The position numbers and the translations under genes are program-made. 64,000 nucleotides of DNA, taken from NCBI GenBank assembly GCA_030272585.1, contig BSYQ01000006.1, positions 1,885,001 to 1,949,000 of the forward strand, in the 5' to 3' direction. Position 1 is the stretch's first letter; the number at the start of each line of letters is the position of its first letter. Source of the DNA: Bryopsis sp. KO-2023. Taxonomy: Eukaryota; Chlorophyta; Ulvophyceae; Bryopsidales; Bryopsidaceae. Shown piece by piece: positions 10,139 to 22,625 of the stretch. The notes beneath the pieces are model-generated. The model had not been told where the DNA came from and searched no databases. It saw nothing but the letters and a program-made list of their open reading frames with translations.

Positions 10139-13100
10139 TCAAGTTTCATCTTCTTCAAGACCGTAATCGTCCAAAACTGAAGCGGTTGAGGCTTGTCTGA
10201 TTTCCAGCCTCCGAAAAGCCGAGGCCAGCCGCGATTGAAATCCCTAAAACCAACCGCAAACAAAAAAGTGTTGTGCGTTAACCGCTCTCATAGAATTGAA
10301 ACGGCACCGTCAGATATGAAGACTCTGAAGGGGGTGCACACCTCTCGGACGGAAGATACCCCCTGCGAGTCACGATCCGAGTGTTCGTGTATGGCACCCA
10401 ACCGATCTGAATTTCTCTTCTTCGCACGCTCCTGGGTATTCCGCATCCGCTCCAGGGAGTGAGCAACAGTGTCGCCGCCCAGATTTGCTATGGAACCCAA
10501 TCCCTTCATCGCATAAAGAAAGATCGAGATGGATATTGGAGGCGGTGTTCTCAGGCCAAACCAGAGAAAAAAGGCTCCGACGATTCTTACCTTGATGAGC
10601 ACGTTCAATCTGATGTGAACTTTGCAAGCCCCCTGCGTGTACGTGCCGGCGCTATTTCCCCGAGATTTTGGATCGCAGACGAAACTCTCTTCAATCAAAC
10701 GAGGAGCAGCGGCAGTGAAGAATCCTAAACGAATAAAAAATGCATCAAAGAGAAATGAGTTCCTTGTTGATGTATCTACGCCAGTCCGACATACATTTCA
10801 TCATCATCAAATCTAAATCAGTTGATCGACCCTTTCCTGATCTGGTGGGAGGCGTAAAACACACCACGTGTAAAAGAAAGAAAGTCATGACGCACACAAT
10901 AAGGCAACTGGACGGTTTTCTTCAAACAAAAAGAAACACACAAACAAGCGCAACAGGGTTCTCAAAAGAACCAATTAGTTCGTGGAGCCGAGACTGGGTT
11001 GCTGAACCCAATAGCAGGGAAGGGAACATTCCACAAATGGGAGGGTTGAGATAGTTTCCAGTCTGATGTGGTGGTTTCAAACTACCATGGAGCTGTTCTT
11101 GAAGTGCCATTCTCTGGTCCCCGGCTGTCCATGTGTTGCACTCTAATTCGTGCGTTCCAGGGGTGTTAGGCAAGGCACAAATCCCATAGCCACTGAGCTG
11201 GGAAAACCCCAACAGCGGATCACAGCGAAACACCCGAACAAATAATCGAGGCCATCCCTACGACAGGTACAGCATCTCTCTTTCTTTGAGGTGGGGCGGG
11301 GAACATAGGACAATAAAGCTGCATATTTTTTGCCTTGTGGAATGATTTGGAATGAGGGCACCAGAAAAGCAAAATGTGGAGGTGAAGGGCCGGACCTGAA
11401 TCGTTTGAGTCTCGTATTGCACATCGATGGGATGCTGCCAAAGAGTCAATGAGTCATCCTCTTGTTCTGGACGCGAAATCTGGGTCCTTCCCTGAAATTG
11501 AACAAATTTTCAACAATCTTGACACCCTTAAAAAAAAGAATATATACATGTTCTTTTTTGGCTGCACTCGGCATTTTGGCCTGTGTAAAATACTTTTAAT
11601 TCAAAATATATATGAATATATCTAAATGTCCGGGTATGGAAGGTGTGATGTCACACATAAGTCACACATTTCAATTGTGTGCAACAAATCGATAAATCCT
11701 GATGAGAAAAAAACAAACAGCAAGGGATCGAGAAAGAAAAAAAAAAAGAAAAGGACATTTTTTGTACCTCTGATTTTCCATTTTGACAGTGCCATGCTTC
11801 TGAATTGGAACTGAGAGTCCATTCGCAAAAGCCACATCGACCCGGCAAACTGGTGCACCCCACGATTTCTCCGAGGAAATTCACCTCGGCTTTTCCCTCG
11901 TGAAGAGCTGCTGTTCGATCTCTGTCGTCTCGATCCCCTATAAAATAAATAATAAATTAATTAAATTAAATTAAATCAACTGATGGCTCGATCATCATCC
12001 AATTATCCACTAATCAATTTTTATTTTTTTTTCGCCTACAAGGAGGACAAAAAGAGAGAGAGAGAAAAAAAAAAAGTAAGTCACCCCAAAAAGTTTTGCT
12101 GGAAGGAATATAATTTGATCGACTTTTTTTTCCCCAAAAAAACAGAAAAGAAAGGAAAATTGGGTTGCTTACCTACTAAAGACTTTGTTCGCCGTCCTGC
12201 TTCCAGTCTTGATCTTCTGTTAGGCGATCTGGTACCGCTGGGCCTGTGGTGAGATCAAAAAAATTTAATTGTTTCAAAAAAACTAGTTTGGACAGCTTGA
12301 CCCATCAACACAAAATAAAGAAATGCAGTTGGGAACGAAATGACAACCCAGATATCGGAATCAACCAAAAAATAAATCTGAAAGGAGACTAAAAAAAAAT
12401 GGGGAAAAGTGGCATTCCACGCCATCCCCCCCCCCTAAAAGAAAAAGAGAATCAAACTGGGTGGTCACATTGACAAATAAACAGATGGGTGCATTGAGCC
12501 ACTTTTTGAAGAACAAAGAGATCAGAAGAAGCCCATCCCTTCATTTTTCTCAAAAATAAGGTCAACCTTGCCTTAGTCGAAACATTGAGAAAAAAAAAAA
12601 GATCCTTCCTTTTCTACTTCCTCTTCTCTTCACTCCGGTACTTCGATTGAAGGCTTGCATGTTCTCACCTCGGCGATCTGGAGGATGTTACTGATGATCT
12701 TCGAGTGGATGGTTGGCTGTCCTTCTTGATCGTGTTATCCAATTGTCTTTTGAGCTCTTGTGTCCGAAAGTCCAGTAGCCCTGACCTTCAAAATCATCGA
12801 TGCATCGTTCGCCAAACCGATTCTCATTACATGTCAAAAAATGTGAAAAAAGCCCCAGCAAAGCAAGGGGGTGGATGGAAAAAGGGCTGACAACACTGTG
12901 CCATTTTTGTGTTCTCTCAGATCTTTTTACAATAATCAGGGTTATGAGCAACACCAGGGAGAGGTTTGCCCCCCCCAATACAAAAATTGCATTATATTTG
13001 TTTCCAAGGTCATGTACATGACCCTCACATCACTTTCATCCACCAAACCAAGGAAAACGTAGCAACTGTGTTTTTGACGTTTTTGGGACGTCTTTCGTCC

Positions 13101-13290
13101 CCTTTTCAAGGTGTTTGTGTGTGTCGCTCGCGTTGGTGTCGATTGAGGGCTGTTGATAAGACGGAGCGCTACCCTTACCCCTCCGCTCTCTCGAGCTCGT
13201 GAACAAAATTTCGTGACATTCGTCTTCAGCGTGTTGGGTTGTCACCCAAACAACTGACAAAATTTCAGAAAATGCAGGGAACCTCTCCAT
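10139..13290 (-). CDS. B9D2: B9 domain protein 2 (ciliary transition zone) with N-terminal extension
   Basis: The B9 domain is read across exons: AEVNFLGEIVGCTSLPG and CGFCEWTLSSNSEAWHCQNG (about 11890-11780), EGRTQISRP and WQHPIDVQYETQ (about 11500-11395), GWPRLFVRVFRCDPLLGFSQ with LSGYGICALPNTPGTHELEC (about 11257-11090), and KVHIRLNVLIK (about 10630-10590). The order matches B9D2: HPIDV, then GWPRL, then GYG-x-x-x-x-P-x-x-PG-x-H-x-L. B9D2 acts with B9D1 and MKS1 in the MKS module that gates the cilium at the transition zone. The last exon adds a charged tail (SVLDDYGLEEDET) with TGA at 10141-10139. Upstream, three exons (13290, about 12770-12668, about 12241-12176) join in matching phases 1-2-1 into the B9 exon. 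They add about 115 residues rich in Ser and Arg (TRRSSVTSSRSPR), which known B9D2 proteins of about 175 residues lack. The B9 assignment is strong; the exact start is less sure. Confidence 0.85.
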
Positions 13291-14012
13291 AATCGTAACA
13301 TATCAAAGCAGCCGAGCAACGAACCGAGTTCATTCTTTGATTTGAGTTCGATCATACTCATGCCACTGAGAATGACATTTCACTTCAACACATTCTTATG
13401 TGAGGGGTGCTTCCTCCCCCAAAATAAACCCAGAAAAAAACACAAATATCAACCCCTTCCCCCAACCCCCCCCCCCAAGAGAACCTATCAAAATCAACCG
13501 TCACACAATAATTATATGTTACATGGTTGGTCTGTCCATAATGAAAAGGAAGGAAAGAATAGCCACAGCCTTGATCATGTCTTCTCTTTTTTTTCTTCTT
13601 TTCTGTTTAAAAATCCTTTCTAAAACCGTCATCAAAGACACTAAAACTAAGGGAATTTTTTCCCCTTCTTTCCATAGGTTCTCCACCGTCCGTCCGCACT
13701 CTTAAATCCAACAATAAACAACTAATAACCACAAAACAGGGAAATCACCTTCCCCTGAGAAATAAAAAAAAAAAAGAAAAAGAGGGAAATAACAATTAAC
13801 ACTAACCCCCCCTAACTCAGACCATGTCGTCCCTTCAAAGAACGGGCAGAAATCTGATCGACAACCCCCTTCCCCCCCCCCAATTTTTTCTTTCTTTCAA
13901 ACGCTCCGATGAAAAAACACAATCTATAGAGGGGAAAGAAACAAAAAAACCAAAGGTCGCCAAACAGTCAATATAAACAAGAAATCAAATCCGAAACCCC
14001 AAAAATAAACTC
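13291..14012. other. spacer, C- and A-rich
   Basis: 720 bp between B9D2 and the LPA1-like gene. It contains several poly-C runs (near 13465-13477 and 13870-13880) and no supported exon. Part is likely the LPA1-like 3' UTR and the B9D2 promoter. Confidence 0.45.
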
Positions 14013-16764
14013 TCAATCCTCGTGATCGTCGCAATCTATGTCGGTGCTTTCCCACACCGACCCGCATTCCGTGTTATGCTCAGCAGCTCCGTGGCATTCT
14101 TCGTTGCTGCTGTTTTCCCAATCGGAGCCTGGTTCGTCGTCCGGATCGCTGGACATCACTCTCTCTTCGGAGCTGATCGCGTAAGAGTCGTCGGAGCGGT
14201 CTTTCGCCACGTCTTCCGACAGCACCGAGAAGGTGGAGCTGGAGGTGGACGGCCTGCATTCGCTCTCCAGGCTGCATTTCGATCGGATGACCTCCAAGAT
14301 GTCTGGTTTTCATGGAAGGGAGAACAAAAAACACGACGACTTGTATGTCAGTGTTGAAAATAAATCCTTTTCGGCTCCGTTTTTTCCCCTCTTTTGATAT
14401 GTATATATCTAGAGGGATACATAAGTCCTATTTTTGTGATTTTTTTTGGTAATATTTTTTTTTTGGGGGGGGGAGTGGAAGGGGAAGATTTCTCAACATG
14501 AGCTAAACGCCACAAAAAAAGAATATCCTTGGCCCCGATCTTCCCCCACCTTTGCCTCTCCAACTCATGGCATCCTTGACGTTCAAAAATTCAGCACTCA
14601 CGGCTTTCACTGTGTTCGTCCCGACGTCCAGCATAGAATCCCCTTTCACCATCCGTTTCACGCAACCGAAAATGGTGGAGTGAATGATGGCCACGCTCCG
14701 ATCGACATTGGTGTTGTCGACTTTGGGGATAAGATGCTTGTCCGCCTTTTTGGTCAGGTAATCCTGAATCGTGCGGATGTTTTTCATGTGTTTGACGTAG
14801 CGGTTTCGAGTGGGGTCGGTCGTCATGTATTTTGAGCGAACGGCGAATCTTTCCCTGTGCTTGGTTTCGTTCGAAATGAAAACCAAAAAGGGGACGACGC
14901 TTGGGTGGGTTTTCATCAACCGTACCTGCCACAAGCAAAACTGTGAGTGAGTGAATGAATGAAAATTATTTTTAGAACTGTAGACGAGTAAAAATTAGTA
15001 AAACTAAACTGAAGGTGAGTCATCCTTTTCTTCTCCTCAATTTTTTTTTGGTCGAGGGGTTTTAAAAACGGGCGATATCTACACCATTTAAATTTTCACT
15101 TTTTTTCCGATTTTTTTAACCGTCGTGGGGTTTTTTCATATTGAGCATTGAACACCATTTTGATGATGAAACAGGGAGAAAAAAGAAAGAAAAACCACGA
15201 CGTACCACGAAATTCAAACTGAGATGGACTCCTTCCACGACCATGGATTCACGTTTATTCTCCGATTGTGCGATCAGCCGTTCCAAATTTTCCATCACCA
15301 TTTCGCTTTGCGCTTTGTATCCCTACACAGGCCAACACCAGAAATAAAAATCCTCTCAAAAAACAAAGATGATATCACCGCAAATCTCCAAATTCTCCTG
15401 TTCAAGGAGGTTTCCACTGACCATCAGTCATTTCCCTCCAAAAGGATTCCCAATGGGCGGCATTTTCTTTACAAAAATAGGAAAAAATAAATGACATCCA
15501 TGCTCTTTCCTTTTTTTTTTCTGTTCTTCCTCTTCTCTATTTTGCTTTTCTGTTTTTTTCTTGTTTAATTTTAATTTTTAATTTTTTTTTTTTTGGGGGG
15601 GGGAGGGGGGAACGCACTTTCAGCGCTCGTTTGGTTTCGCTCAGCCCCTCCAACCCAACGGTCTTTGTTCCGTCGAAAGAATCTGCCGTTTGGTAAGTGG
15701 AGGCGAACAGAAGGGGATTCTCTTCGGCGGTCGAAAAATTACGCATCATTTGGCGAATGGAATCCGTGGATATCACGGTGGTGATGTTCAACCTGGTGGC
15801 CTGCCAAAAAATCGGGAGAATTTAAACAGGAAGCTTCCACCAGTTGGTTTTGATGTGGATATATGGATAGATATCCATGAATAAAAAATCGTAGAATCCT
15901 TCCTTTTTATTGTAAGAAAAAAATCCAGACCTTACTTCTTTACAGTAATGGAGAAGGTCAATAAACCAATCCTTGTCAGTCATTGATTGCGGCTGATTGC
16001 ACTCCTGGGTTTGTGTTGGCCTCCCAAAAAATCTTTACTCTTGGGTTTCGATCAGAAAAGATTTGGGAAAAAAAAGAGTGCTAAAACGATGAATCAAACT
16101 TGCGTGGATTTGAAGGAATATATCGCTCACCAACAGGGAAGCCAGTGTCGATTTCCCAGTCCCGCTGGTTCCGCACAGAAGCACCGTTACAGATCTTCTC
16201 CTTTCCGACAAACTACAGCAAAAAAGAAAACAAAAAGCAGCTGTTACACCAGTCGAGGGTTTGAATTCCCTTCGAAAACGAGACGGAAGAAGTCAGACTC
16301 GTCGCCAACCGGGGGATAAGCACAAACTAATACAGCGCAATTCGCGTCAATTCGACAAAAGCATTGTGTGAAAAACTCTCTGTGCGGAGTTCATAAACGA
16401 CGTTCAACCTCGTGGCCACCTTCAAGTCATCCGCCAGACTTCCTCTGTAATCGCTCCCCGCCAGGGACTCCATCACGATGCGTGTCAGTGCCGAGCGAGG
16501 CATCGACAGCCAGAAACTCCCCGTCCCGCGTGGGTGCAACCTCCACAGCGACCTCGCCCTTCGTCTGTCCGCACCGAACACGTGCTCCTCGACTTTCAGA
16601 AACACCATGTCGCTCAGACGATACGCGAGGCGAGGCTTGCATCCCAGCAACTGCAGAGTCCCTTTCAATACGTCGCGAGTGTACAGTTTTCCCTCCGGAA
16701 TAGGGCCGTCGCCGTAAGTCGTGAGGGGCGAGTCCGTCACCAAAAGGTAAGCGATTCGAGTCAT
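14013..16764 (-). CDS. LPA1: LPA1-like / 2-phosphoglycerate kinase family P-loop protein
   Basis: Starts at ATG 16764 ([20 protein letters not shown]). The N-terminal part contains [20 protein letters not shown] and a conserved region up to [10 protein letters not shown]. Donor AG|GTTGAA joins an exon with [20 protein letters not shown], a Walker A (P-loop) motif. Later exons give [107 protein letters not shown] and [13 protein letters not shown]. This matches the plant LPA1 (low phytic acid) family throughout. The last exon (about 14306-14013) is a Ser/Asp/Glu-rich tail ([20 protein letters not shown]) ending in TGA. The P-loop suggests phosphotransfer. In plants the family affects inositol phosphate (phytate) levels, but its substrate is not settled. 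The gene looks intact. A MITE lies about 130 bp upstream of the start. Confidence 0.88.
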
Positions 16765-16893
16765 GTTTTTTTTCCTATATCGCAAAGTACAGGCTCCTTT
16801 TTCGAGGGGGTCGAAACCGGCGCCAACGCACCCACGATGCAGGTTCGATTGTTTTTTTTCCACGGTTTCTTATGTGCTGAACCTCGGATGTAA

Positions 16894-17637
16894 GAGCATC
16901 TCCACCGCTATACTGCAAACGGTACTGTAAACGCTATTTTGCCGTAATTTCGAAAAATGAACCCCCACCGGCATACTGTAAACTATAAACGCTATCGCAA
17001 ATTAGTAAGCGCTACTGCAAAATACGCAAGGAAAACTGCAAATCCGGCCGTTTTACCGTATACGCTAAAAAGTGCGGGAAGGCGAGAAAGACGGAAACAG
17101 GACTTCGCTAGGGTAAAAAGACGCCGCCCTTTCTGTTGTCGGTTGTCAAGATCTGAAGACCTGTCTTTTCGGGACTTTTAACAACATGGAATCGTTTTGG
17201 TCCTGGTCCTTGGCGGTTTCCACACCCACCCACGCCCGAATTTCGACAGATCCTTGCGCCTATCGAGACTACCGAACCCAACTGACTTCCTAATATGTTT
17301 TTAAACGACTCCCAAGCTCCCTTTGAACACGAATGTCCTTTCGAAACATTGAGAATATTTTGCATACGGTCGCAACGGCCAGCCGATACTCGGAGATGCC
17401 TTTTCACGACAGCGTTCCCTCAAAAAACACTATTATAAGGTGCCGCGCTCCGCGCGCCGGCCTGCGCAACTCCTTTGCGAGCCAGAACACTCGTAACCTA
17501 TTTTACAGTACGTGTTTACAGTATCGCCGGTGGGGGTAGGTCGACTTTTACAGTGCCACGTCGTTTTTGCGTGCTCGGGGTGCCACTGTATATTAGTAAT
17601 TTACGGTGTCGTTTGCAGTGCAGCGGTGGAGATGCTC
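16894..17637. mobile_element. non-autonomous PIF/Harbinger-like MITE
   Basis: The ends are inverted repeats: GAGCATCTCCACCGCT, two mismatched bases, then ACTGCAAACG at the left, mirrored by the reverse complement at the right end. Both ends are flanked by TAA (16891-16893 and 17638-17640), the 3-bp target duplication typical of PIF/Harbinger. Near the ends are degenerate subrepeats of TACTGTAAA / TACTGCAAA. The 744-bp body has no transposase reading frame and is more G+C-rich than its surroundings. Superfamily assignment rests on the 3-bp TAA duplication and the terminal motif. Confidence 0.8.
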
Positions 17638-17640
17638 TAA

Positions 17641-18228
17641 GCGAGCATCGACGACATTCAACGGCAAGATTCACACCTCAGCAAGTTCTCTGCAAAGTCC
17701 GGGACGCGACGGGTCAGCAAGATGTCACTCTCGACTCCATCTCACTCTTTTTCTTCGACTATCTTTTCCCCACCTTTTACACCTGCAAGACAAAAGGAGA
17801 ATCAGCTTGCCCCAACTAGAAAATCTTACACCTGCACCAGCTGGATTCTTGACATTCTACATCACAAACTCCTTTTTTCTATCGTATGAGCACAATGAAT
17901 GAGACCTCACCCATTGCTGGGATCATTTGCTGAGACTAAGCTTCGTTTCATCATACCCCCTCCCCATGTCTCAAGGTTTTCAAAAGTAAGTTTTCTTTTA
18001 CAGATTTTTCAACACCTTCACTTTCCTGAATCCTAATAATGTGGATGATGAGCATGTGACATGTGCATGTACATGTAAATGGTGCATGTTGCATGTACAT
18101 GTGAATGTGCATGAGACGTGGATGGGATGCGCATGGGCAAGTGCCTGTGGATTGTCAACACCCATGTGCATCTTGCATGTGAATCTGCTTTTGAATGTAC
18201 ATGTGCAGCTGGTACCTCCGAAGCCTCC
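17641..18228. repeat. spacer with a degenerate CATG/ACATG-rich minisatellite (about 18046-18205)
   Basis: Between the MITE and the 3' end of the TAF1B-like gene. From about 18046 to 18205 the sequence is an imperfect array of TGCATG, ACATGT and GTGAATG units, such as GTGCATGTACATGTAAATGG. These are alternating purine-pyrimidine tracts that could take up Z-DNA or cruciform forms. No coding exon is seen. Confidence 0.55.
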
Positions 18229-21200
18229 TCAACCCTCCTCCAGTTGCTCATCAGATTCTACGTCTGACACTGACATGTACGCATCCTTGAGTTCCACCTC
18301 CCCAGCTCCACGAATGTCAAAAGGGAAATGCCCAAGCCCCTCGTTTGGTACGTCTGCCGTGAGGGTAACAAATGGTTGGCGAAACTTTGCAGCCAGTTTT
18401 GCTCTTTCGAACAATTCGACGCTGTTGAACAGCGGGCTGGCAGTTGAATCGTCACCTGATCGAATCAGTCCAAGGGGACAACGACAGCAATATATCAGTT
18501 TAAGAATCACACCATAGGGAGCGTTCCGAGTGGAATGATAATTCCGCAATATCAAAACGAGGCAAGCCTCCTCTCATGATGCTGGGGAAGTCATAACACC
18601 ACCACCGACAATAAAGGTGAAGGTTTCCTGGCTACCCAATGAACCGACCATAACTCCAAAAACACAAAGAATGTAACACCAGAAACTGCATCCATCAACG
18701 TTTTCTATGAAGTGCAAACCGCAAGCTTCCCCCAACCAACGCTGTTATCAACCCATGTTGAATTTCCTACAAGTAGGAAAAAAAAAACAGCAGTAAGCAA
18801 AAACCTCAAGTCACCTCGCAGAAGTTTGTCGGTGAAAGCTTCGGTCGTGATGGGCATCGACAGCAACCCCCCCACCCCACGGTTCACTTTCGATTTTCTG
18901 TTTGCAGATGCTCGACCAAGGTAACCCTCATAGTGAGTCAATGCATGGAACACGAAGTTCTCATCCAATTCTGACTCCAGGTCATCCCCTGTCAGTCTCA
19001 TGGACCGCTCTTTAGCATTCTTCTCAGGTGCTTGCTTCCTCGACCCAGGTTTTCCACCTCCCTAAGAAAAAAGACATCAATGAACGAACATCCCACACCT
19101 CCTCCTCTCCCCCCCCAAGAAAAGAAAAAAGAATCACAAAAAAGTGGTCGAAAAACTAAAAAATCAAAAGGGCTCTGATGGGATGGATGAAATCGAGTCG
19201 GGTTCAAAAACACATCTCAGGTCAGTGGATCGGCGGAAAAAGGGGCAAGTTTTCTAACCACCAAATGCAGGCGATTGCTTAATAAAAAGGGTCGAAAAAA
19301 AAGGGTCCCCAACATCAAGGCCTCACACCCCTAACTGGTGCATCCATTTTGCTTCCGGGGTTTTCTTTTTGCTAGCTCTGCAATTGAACTCCTCACTTTT
19401 GATTGATCATTGTTCAGTGCTGCTGAGGGATCAGAACCTGCTGGTGCCAAGTCTCCATCACCGTCGTTTGCAACAGGGCGATCGTTTTTCTTGCTTCTTT
19501 TTCTCGGCTTTGATTCTCCTACGCCATTATACGGAAGAAAAACGATCGCTACTGGTGAGGGGAAAGAATGGACTGACCGAAAAATAATTATTGCCCAGTT
19601 TTCACTCAAACAAGCAAAACGAAAATGAGCTCATTCATCACTCTGCGCTTTCTGAAAATTCTGAATCACACTTTTCCCCAAAGAAAAAGCGTGACATCAA
19701 GCAGGACAGAGGACGGTTTGTCCGCCAGCATCACAAGGATGCTTAAAAAAAACTAAAATCAAAACAGTATCGCCCCTAACCTACACAGAAAAAACCTTAC
19801 ATGGAACAGAGCAGCTGATCCGTCGGGGGAGGGACGGGGGGAAAACACAGACTTACCAGCATTAAACCGAAGCAATTCTTGAACCTGTTTTTCTTGCATG
19901 CCGCCCCTCAACAGCCCCTCTCTCAAAGCCAAACGATGTTTTCTCCTCTTAACGTACCCCCCACGCTTTTTCCCTTCCCCAACACTCGACTTCAACCCCA
20001 TTTGTGTCCGCTCCACAGTCCCCGGAAGAAATCCCTCCAGATCCACCAAAATTCGCTCAATTCCTTGTATTCTTGTCTGGATGTCGAAAGGTTTGCCTGC
20101 CACCAGGGTGGAAACCACAGACAGCACACATACATAATCGATGGGGAGGTGCCAATCGGTCTGACTCTCGTCTGCGCAACTCGGAACGAGCCAATACACC
20201 GAGCAAGGCAGCAAATGGCTGTCAGGAATGTACGATGGCCCCCCTGGCATCCCAAATCTCAAGGCATTCTCTCCAACACACCATTCACCGTCTCCCTCCC
20301 CATCCTCCTCAACACCCCTGGAGTGCACCTGTTCTTCCCCAGCCGGTTCGTCCCCCTCTCCATTCTGGTTTCTTCTTCCCCGTCTTGCATGGGAATCCAA
20401 CCCGGGGGTTCTGGCTCTTTTCCGTTCGCACCCTCGCTGCAGCTTCTTGATTTTGGCAGCGATTCCATCGTACTCTCTGTGGGAAGTGCAGTCGGCGAAC
20501 ACCACGGTCTGACATTGCTTGACCATATCGCTCAATTCGTTCTCCTCCAGCCCATCCAAACGCCCCTCCGTGACGTCGAATTCCTCGTAAAATCGAAACT
20601 TACGCTCCCACATCTCTTCCCCCCATTCCAGCCACGATCTCGGAGGTGGAGGCACGTGTTTCGCAAACCTCTCCGCCCCTCGGCCATCCAAACCGTAACA
20701 GTACTTCGCCGCCACCACAATCAATGCCCCGATTTCGTAAAAGGAATCGAACATGCCGTCTCTTCCACACCCCTCCCCGCTTTCCCCTCTGTAAACACTC
20801 GTCATTCGGAACAGCTCCACCGCAACCTCACCCACATGCCTAGGCAATTCCAGAGTGCACGTGAACCGCATCAAATGCAACGGGAAATTCGGGTCTGGCA
20901 GAGTCAGACCTATGTCTTTCGCCAAAGCCACCGTTCTCTCCATGATCCTCCCCGGTTCCGGAATCGAGTGAGGCCGCATGACTCCTTTCGGGCAAAAAAT
21001 GCTGTACTCCTCCATGGCTCGTTTTCCGTACGCCCCCAAATTCATGAACGGAAGCTTCCCTCGACTGACCCACAGACTGACGTCGATCGGAGTCACAGCC
21101 TCCCTCAAACACATGCAGCCGGCGAAGCAAACCCACACGATGCTCTCCACATCCAGCAAATGCCATAGCACATATTTCCACACTAGAGGCTCATTACCAA

Positions 21201-22386
21201 TCATTTCATCGCCGCTTTCCTCTGCTTGAGCAAGCGGCTCCCGCAAACCGTTCAATGTGCCTTTCATGATATCTCTGTATTCTTTCAGCCCTTTTGCCAG
21301 ACTGCCTGGGGCCAGCAGTCTGGAAACCTCCAGAGTTCTCGTCCAAATTTTGCGGATGACCGATTCTATGGAGGGATTGATGCCCAGATCGCATAGGACC
21401 TTGACGTGGTCCAGCAAGCAGGATTGCAAGGCGCTGGCATAAGCTTTAGTCACCGTCTCCTTTTTGACCATGTAGAACTTCGTGAGGGGGGCTTTCTTTT
21501 CACCAATCTGCAAGTTGTGTTAAAAAACACAGCAAACCAACAGAAATTTTCTCAGCGGACTCATGTGGGCATCTTTTTCTTTTACTGAAAAATTAGGAAA
21601 AGATAAATGAAAACAAAAACAAGTAAATTAGCCACTCTTGAAGTCATGCTTGAATTAAACGATTGTAAGTTTTTGAATGATCCAATTCTTTGTAAAACTT
21701 TCTTTTTTTTTGAAGATTTGAAACAATATATCCTTGAAATCGGAAAAAGTAGCAAGTTCTCAACCCCCCCCCCCAAAAAAAAAGATTTTTTCCTTTTTTT
21801 TTCTCAAGTTTTTTTTTTCCTGGCTATTTTGCGTTCACACAAAGATCAGTGTTTTTATCTTTTGTTTTTGTTGTCATCGTTTGTTTGTTTTTTGCATTTA
21901 TTCACAAAATTATTGAAGTTCCTGTAATTTTCTGACAGGGTACATGTCTGCTTTAAGAAAAAAGTGGATCGCTGGATACAGTTCTCTGAATTCAAATTGG
22001 CACAGCCACGGTCATATCAACTTCCGACTTTTTCCACCAGTTTTTTTTTTAATATATATTTTCAGTGCATCTCTGAAAACTCAATTTTTATTTTTTTTTT
22101 GCTTGCTGCCACATTTTTTTCTCTTTTTCTTTTTTTTTCGAGTTCCTTTACTTTTGCAGCAAGATTTTTTGAAACAAAACACTCTACTGGAGATCCTGTG
22201 GACACACGTTCTGAATGAAAAGAAGCACCTCCCCGGCCCCCGTACTTTGTATGTATTGGCTCGAGCCGCGACGCGCTCCGTTACTTCTTCCTGGGTCGCC
22301 TCCATGAAGCCACAATAACAGCACACGCGCTGCGGCCCATCCACGTCCAGCCCACCCTCCATTCCGCAGTTTGCACAGATATCCAT
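18229..22386 (-). CDS. TAF1B/Rrn7-like RNA polymerase I initiation factor
   Basis: Exon 1 (ATG 22386) encodes a zinc ribbon: CANCGMEGG, then RVCCYCGFMEATQEE, giving C-x2-C and C-x2-C, as in Rrn7/TAF1B and TFIIB-like factors. After donor AAA|GTACGG it joins a large exon ending near 19858 with IGEKKAPLTKFYMVKKETVT, LGINPSIESVIRKIWTRTLE, WHLPIDYVCVLSVVSTLVAG and FDIQTRIQGIERI. This fits the two cyclin-like repeats of the family. It then runs into a basic, probably nuclear-targeting exon (ESKPRKRSKKNDRP). Donor AAA|GTGAGG (19397) joins in phase 0 to 19061-18815 (MRLTGDDLESELDENFVFHA) and in phase 1 to 18455-18229, an acidic C-terminus (SVSDVESDEQLEEG, TGA at 18231-18229). If that intron is kept, translation stops at TAG 19333-19331, so the true C-terminus is open. 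Such factors bridge Pol I to the rDNA promoter in the nucleolus. Confidence 0.68.
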
Positions 22387-22625
22387 ATCGAACTCCAAGA
22401 AAATGCCCCTCCCCACCCCCCCTGTTTTGCAAAGAAAAAAGCAGAAGGATGGGTACGCACAACAAACTCGCGCGGGCTGAAGACGAATTGGAAAATAAAA
22501 CTTGGGACTTCTTTCGTGCTGGGCTGGTTCCGAAACCCACGAAGCCTTTGCCTTCGACATGTTCAATGTAGCGTTCCGTAGCGTGATGGACACAACGATG
22601 GCATAACGAGGCAGCGTCTAGAAAA

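Noticed and set aside
19879..21168. Long plus-strand frame of 429 codons
   Set aside because: It is the antisense shadow of the large TAF1B-like exon on the minus strand, which has a domain, splice sites and an upstream zinc ribbon. The plus frame is His/Pro/Ser-rich with no motif.
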